Shown: one piece after another, positions 60,649 through 64,000 of the stretch
Layout: every line of letters starts with the position of its first letter
How positions within the stretch are numbered: position 1 is the first letter of the stretch
Source: Agelaius tricolor
Taxonomy: Eukaryota; Chordata; Aves; Passeriformes; Icteridae
Assembly (NCBI GenBank): GCA_023055355.1
Contig: JALJCS010000015.1
Span: 12,506,501 to 12,570,500 of the forward strand
Reading direction: 5' to 3'
Length of the DNA: 64,000 nt
Notes under the pieces: generated by a model
What the model was told of the DNA's origin: nothing
Databases searched by the model: none
What the model saw: the letters and a program-made list of their open reading frames with translations, nothing else
Program-made: the position numbers and the translations under genes

Positions 60649-61845
60649 GCTGGGCTCACAAATACATTTCAGGAGGAAGAGGAGGGAAGAGGGTTCTGTC
60701 TGGGGAGAACATGCATGCAGGTGCACTCCAGGGAGCGGTGGAGTCTGCAAAAGTGTGCACTTTGCCAGGTTACTGGAGTGGTAGGAGACATATTTCCCTC
60801 TTACTGTGAGGACATGTGACAGAACCTGTCCTCGGTATCTTGCTAGACTCTGGGCTACGTGCAACAGAATTACCTGAATGCCCATAAGAGAGAGCCCAAA
60901 TGAAGTTGTAGTTATGACCATAGGATCTAAAGTAAAATTTATGCAGAAGGCAGAATGTGTACAGACAAGAAGGCAGCAGTTAATTACATCTGTAGACCGT
61001 CATTGAGATGTGAACAAGGAGTGATGCAACATTCAGAAAGCAGTTTGGGAGAAGTCAAACTAAAGTCTTTGGATGTCTTTGTTTCTTCAACCAATTTGAC
61101 CATGTATGAGCTGCATACACATTTAGCTCACTACTGGGGGTAGGGTCTCTAAATCCCTTTGAAGGCTTTGCTGTAGCATTTACCTATTGGGCAATTACAT
61201 CTTTCACATGATGTGTCAGTGGTGTAGCTGTCTGCATTTGGTGGCTCTGTATCAGCTTATACATACCAGAGTGAGTGTCTGTGTGTTCCTGTGTGTAATT
61301 ACTGCTGTTAATCACTGGCTCCAGCAACTGTCTCTTGGTGAGCAACAATGTGAATGTGGTATTTCTCAATATATGCTTAAAACACTGTGGCTTTGTTTGA
61401 AAGTACTTACAAAAGGTTTTGTGGTAAATAGTGTTCTCTTGACTCTATCTACCCAAGTGGCTTTTTATTAGCCATCTTAGTATATAAATACCTGACATTT
61501 GTGGTGGTTTGTTTGGGTTGTTTGTTTGGGTTTTTTTTTGACAAACTGTTGTGATCAACAGTGCCCTAGCAACAAAAGGTAAGGGCATTGTACCAAGTTC
61601 AAGGTTATTACTTGTAACTATATGAAGTGCATATTACTTCAAAAGTAGGAAGCAAATGGCTGAAAGAATTTCATTATTTCATTGTGTTGTCTAATTCAGT
61701 ATTTCTGTGTGCTGCAATCCAGACTGTAAAAATGTGTGTTACAGAAGTTAAACTACAATTTATTTGCTGTCCATGCAATGAATGGGTTTCCAGCCTCCAA
61801 ATGGATCACTCTTTCACTATATTTCTAAAACTTGGGAGCTATTGT

Positions 61846-61851
61846 ATTAAA
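61846..61851 (+). terminator. Candidate polyadenylation signal of GALR1-like
   Basis: ATTAAA, the common variant hexamer, lies about 1.2 kb past the stop. No AATAAA was spotted nearer on the plus strand, so this is a weak guess. Confidence 0.22.
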
Positions 61852-62488
61852 TAATTTTACTGCAGTTTGTAACTTCCTTTAAGAGCCCTCTAACTGCTAT
61901 ATGAACAGAGCACATGTACAACAGGAAAAAGTCACTGCCTGATCCTTGGGTGACCATCTGCACAAGTTTTCTCTTTGTTTAACTTTTTCTGGAGAGTAGC
62001 TCCAGTGAATTATTTCCTTAGAACTAGATTTAGATCCAATGCTGTGATCTTCTCATTTACCATAATGTAGAAATCTGCTATTACTACATTCCCAGTGATT
62101 GCATAGCCTAAAGTGGAGAGCAAAAACAGCCACCAAGAGAAAGGGTTGTGGCAAATAACTGCAACAGAAATCAGAGCTAAAATGCTTATTTGTGTGACTA
62201 TTTACCATGGATCCAAACTAGCAGCTAGATATGAAATAACCTCAGCCTCACTTCAACTCTCTTGGCTGAAAGCAAAATAGGACAAAAGTACAACATTCAA
62301 AAGAAATCCTACACTCACTCTGTTAGGTAAGAGTCACTAGAACCTGTGAGTCAACACACTTTTATTTAACAGAAGACATCTTCCAGTGTGCTGGGGTTGG
62401 GGTTTTTTGTTTTTTTTACAATCAGTTCAGAAACTACATGTCACTACAGCATGCAGAAAAAAAATGTACAGGAAACACTTTAGGGCTT

Positions 62489-62494
62489 TTTATT
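62489..62494 (-). terminator. DDX28: Candidate polyadenylation signal of DDX28
   Basis: TTTATT on the plus strand (AATAAA on the minus strand) about 625 bp past the DDX28 stop. Another copy lies near 62,362-62,372. Confidence 0.3.
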
Positions 62495-63118
62495 TAATAT
62501 AATATGAAGGAGGAAGATCCCATTTCTCGTGAAAGGTAACCATAAAATGACAAATTAAGGCCTTGAAAGAGCCCGAAGCATTATTGTACCTTCTCATTCC
62601 CACTGTACTTTACAGGTATCTGGTCTAGAATTCTCTAAATGAACTGCTACATCACAAGAAAATCAAGCGTCCTTTAGTCCTTTGTGTCTGTAACTGGTCA
62701 GATTTTTTCTCCTGCCACAGGAGAAATTTTTCGGTTTTAATAACAAATATTAGTTGATGGTGGTGGGCACTAATGAAATACAATAGAACTGTGTATCATA
62801 CAAACATACTTTCATTTGGACTTGAATTTAAATGATGTCTCGAAATAAGTAAACCAAATCAACTGATGAAGTAATTCTTCAATATCCTCCAAAAGCATTC
62901 TGTTACTCACTTACTAGTTTCCTTTGGGAAAACCACATGTTGTGATGGCTGTGCATATGAATACTGGCAGCTTCCCGAACAGTGCACAAAGTTAACCTGA
63001 TCACCTGGTTCTGAAACTCTGCTCTATTCTTTCAATCTGCCTTACACACAGCAGCTCATTCACTCTGCCTTAATGGCCTCAAGGTAAGCCCCTACCAGGG
63101 AATGCCTGGCAACCTGAA

Positions 63119-64000
63119 TCAACCTCCATTAGGCAAAGGTTTATTAATAGAGTCCATTCCTGGGAGACCTGTCCTTTTCCGGGCTGCAGTCTCTATTTTC
63201 CGTACCAGGTCCACGTCCCACCGATGGGTGACAAAACTAACCACAGTTCCGGGTGTCTTGCTCCCAACCCGGCCAACTCTCCCGGCACGGTGCAGGTAGT
63301 CCTGCAGGGTGTCTGGGAAGTCATAGTTGACCACCAGCTGCACACTGCTGGTGTCCAGCCCGCGCGAGGCAAGGTCAGTGCAGACAAGGACAGACACATC
63401 ACCCCTCTGGAAAGAGGCAAAGATGCCGGCTCTAGCAGCCGCCGACATCTGCCCCTGCAGCCTCAGGTGCTTGATTTTGTGGTCGTCCAGGATATAGCCC
63501 AGCCAGTTGACGGTGCTGGCACTGTTGCAGAAGATGAGAACAGCCCCGCCTGACGATGGGCGCTCCTTGAGCAGCTGCAGCAGTTCGGGCAGCTTGTCCC
63601 GGCCTTTGAGGCGGACAAACTTCTGCTGGACGTGAGGCGGCAGGCGGTGCAGGCTCTGCGTGCTGAGGGTGACAAACCGGCCCACGTCAGTGAACTTCGC
63701 CAGCGTCTCGCTGAGCCCCGCGGGGAAGGTGGCTCCGACCACCACCACCTGCGTCCTCTCCTCGTCGGGACCGGCCGGCCCGGGAGCGCCGGCGGCCAGA
63801 GGTGCGTGTGCCAAGATCTCCTCCAGCAGCTCCGTGAAGGACTCGTCCATCAGCGAGTCCGCCTCGTCCAGCACCATCCAGCGCAGCCTCTCCAGGGCCA
63901 GGAAGCGCCGCCGCAGCGCCTCCCGCAGCGCGCCGGGGGTGCCCAGGAGCACGGCGGGGCCCGGCGGCGGCGCCCGCAGCTGCCTCCGCAGCCCGCCCGC
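63119..64000 (-). CDS. DDX28: DDX28, mitochondrial DEAD-box RNA helicase (3' part, cut by window edge)
   Basis: An ATP-dependent RNA helicase that, in mammals, acts in mitochondrial RNA granules in assembly of the large mitoribosomal subunit. 293 codons plus the stop (TGA at 63121-63119) are visible as one unbroken frame, consistent with the single-exon gene of other vertebrates; the N-terminal part, with the mitochondrial targeting and ATP-binding motifs Q and I, is past the right edge. In order from the edge: TPGAL (motif Ib); VLDEADS (motif II, in-window residues 43-49); GATFP (motif III, where most DEAD-box proteins have SAT but human DDX28 also has GAT); VLIFCNSASTVNWLGYILDD (motif IV region); CTDLASRGLD (V); and HRAGRVGR (VI). 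The STVNWLGYILDDHKI block is nearly identical to human DDX28. GC content is very high, unlike the intergenic DNA beside it. Confidence 0.96.
   Translation of the reverse strand, partial: AGGLRRQLRAPPPGPAVLLGTPGALREALRRRFLALERLRWMVLDEADSLMDESFTELLEEILAHAPLAAGAPGPAGPDEERTQVVVVGATFPAGLSETLAKFTDVGRFVTLSTQSLHRLPPHVQQKFVRLKGRDKLPELLQLLKERPSSGGAVLIFCNSASTVNWLGYILDDHKIKHLRLQGQMSAAARAGIFASFQRGDVSVLVCTDLASRGLDTSSVQLVVNYDFPDTLQDYLHRAGRVGRVGSKTPGTVVSFVTHRWDVDLVRKIETAARKRTGLPGMDSINKPLPNGG

Larger units (their letters stand above)
60649..63118. other. 3' flanks of the convergent GALR1-like and DDX28 genes
   Basis: The two genes point at each other across 2.47 kb. No coding exon is seen. A T/G-rich tract lies at about 61,501-61,541. 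Confidence 0.75.

Overview
The window is vertebrate nuclear DNA, most likely from a bird and probably a songbird. Coding exons are small and GT/AG-bounded, introns are kilobase-sized, and there is one CpG island. Two bird-type repeats are recognisable: a CR1 LINE tail and a solo LTR that I know from passerine genomes. The gene order matches the block SLC12A4 - DPEP - DDX28 on human 16q22.1, with one extra gene, a galanin receptor 1-like GPCR that mammals lack. The species call is inference from repeats and synteny.

Layout. Positions 1-18,486 are the first intron of SLC12A4 (minus strand). I found no exon 2, but the intron holds a 74-bp minisatellite and one unidentified exon-like open frame. 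Positions 18,487-18,628 are SLC12A4 coding exon 1, inside a CpG island (about 18.05-19.35 kb) followed by a 24/25-bp GC-rich minisatellite. Positions 19.95-29.7 kb are non-coding, with a solo LTR at 22.5-22.9 kb. Positions 29,717-37,479 hold a complete ten-exon membrane dipeptidase gene (DPEP2-like, minus strand, 421 codons by my splice model). Positions 37.6-49.3 kb are intergenic, with a possible 5' non-coding DPEP exon and a CR1 fragment. Positions 49,504-60,648 hold a complete three-exon galanin receptor 1-like gene on the plus strand (363 codons). Positions 63,119-64,000 are the 3' part of the single-exon RNA helicase gene DDX28 (minus strand), cut by the window edge.

These genes are neighbours by ancestral synteny, not an operon. 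They cover ion cotransport (SLC12A4/KCC1), extracellular dipeptide and leukotriene hydrolysis (DPEP2), peptide hormone reception (GALR1-like) and mitochondrial ribosome assembly (DDX28). I did not find an undescribed multi-gene system. The points most worth a second look are the GALR1-like receptor with a changed ligand-pocket residue, the exon-like frame in SLC12A4 intron 1, the promoter-side minisatellite built on a 10-bp palindrome, and the open reading frame upstream of the SLC12A4 start codon.
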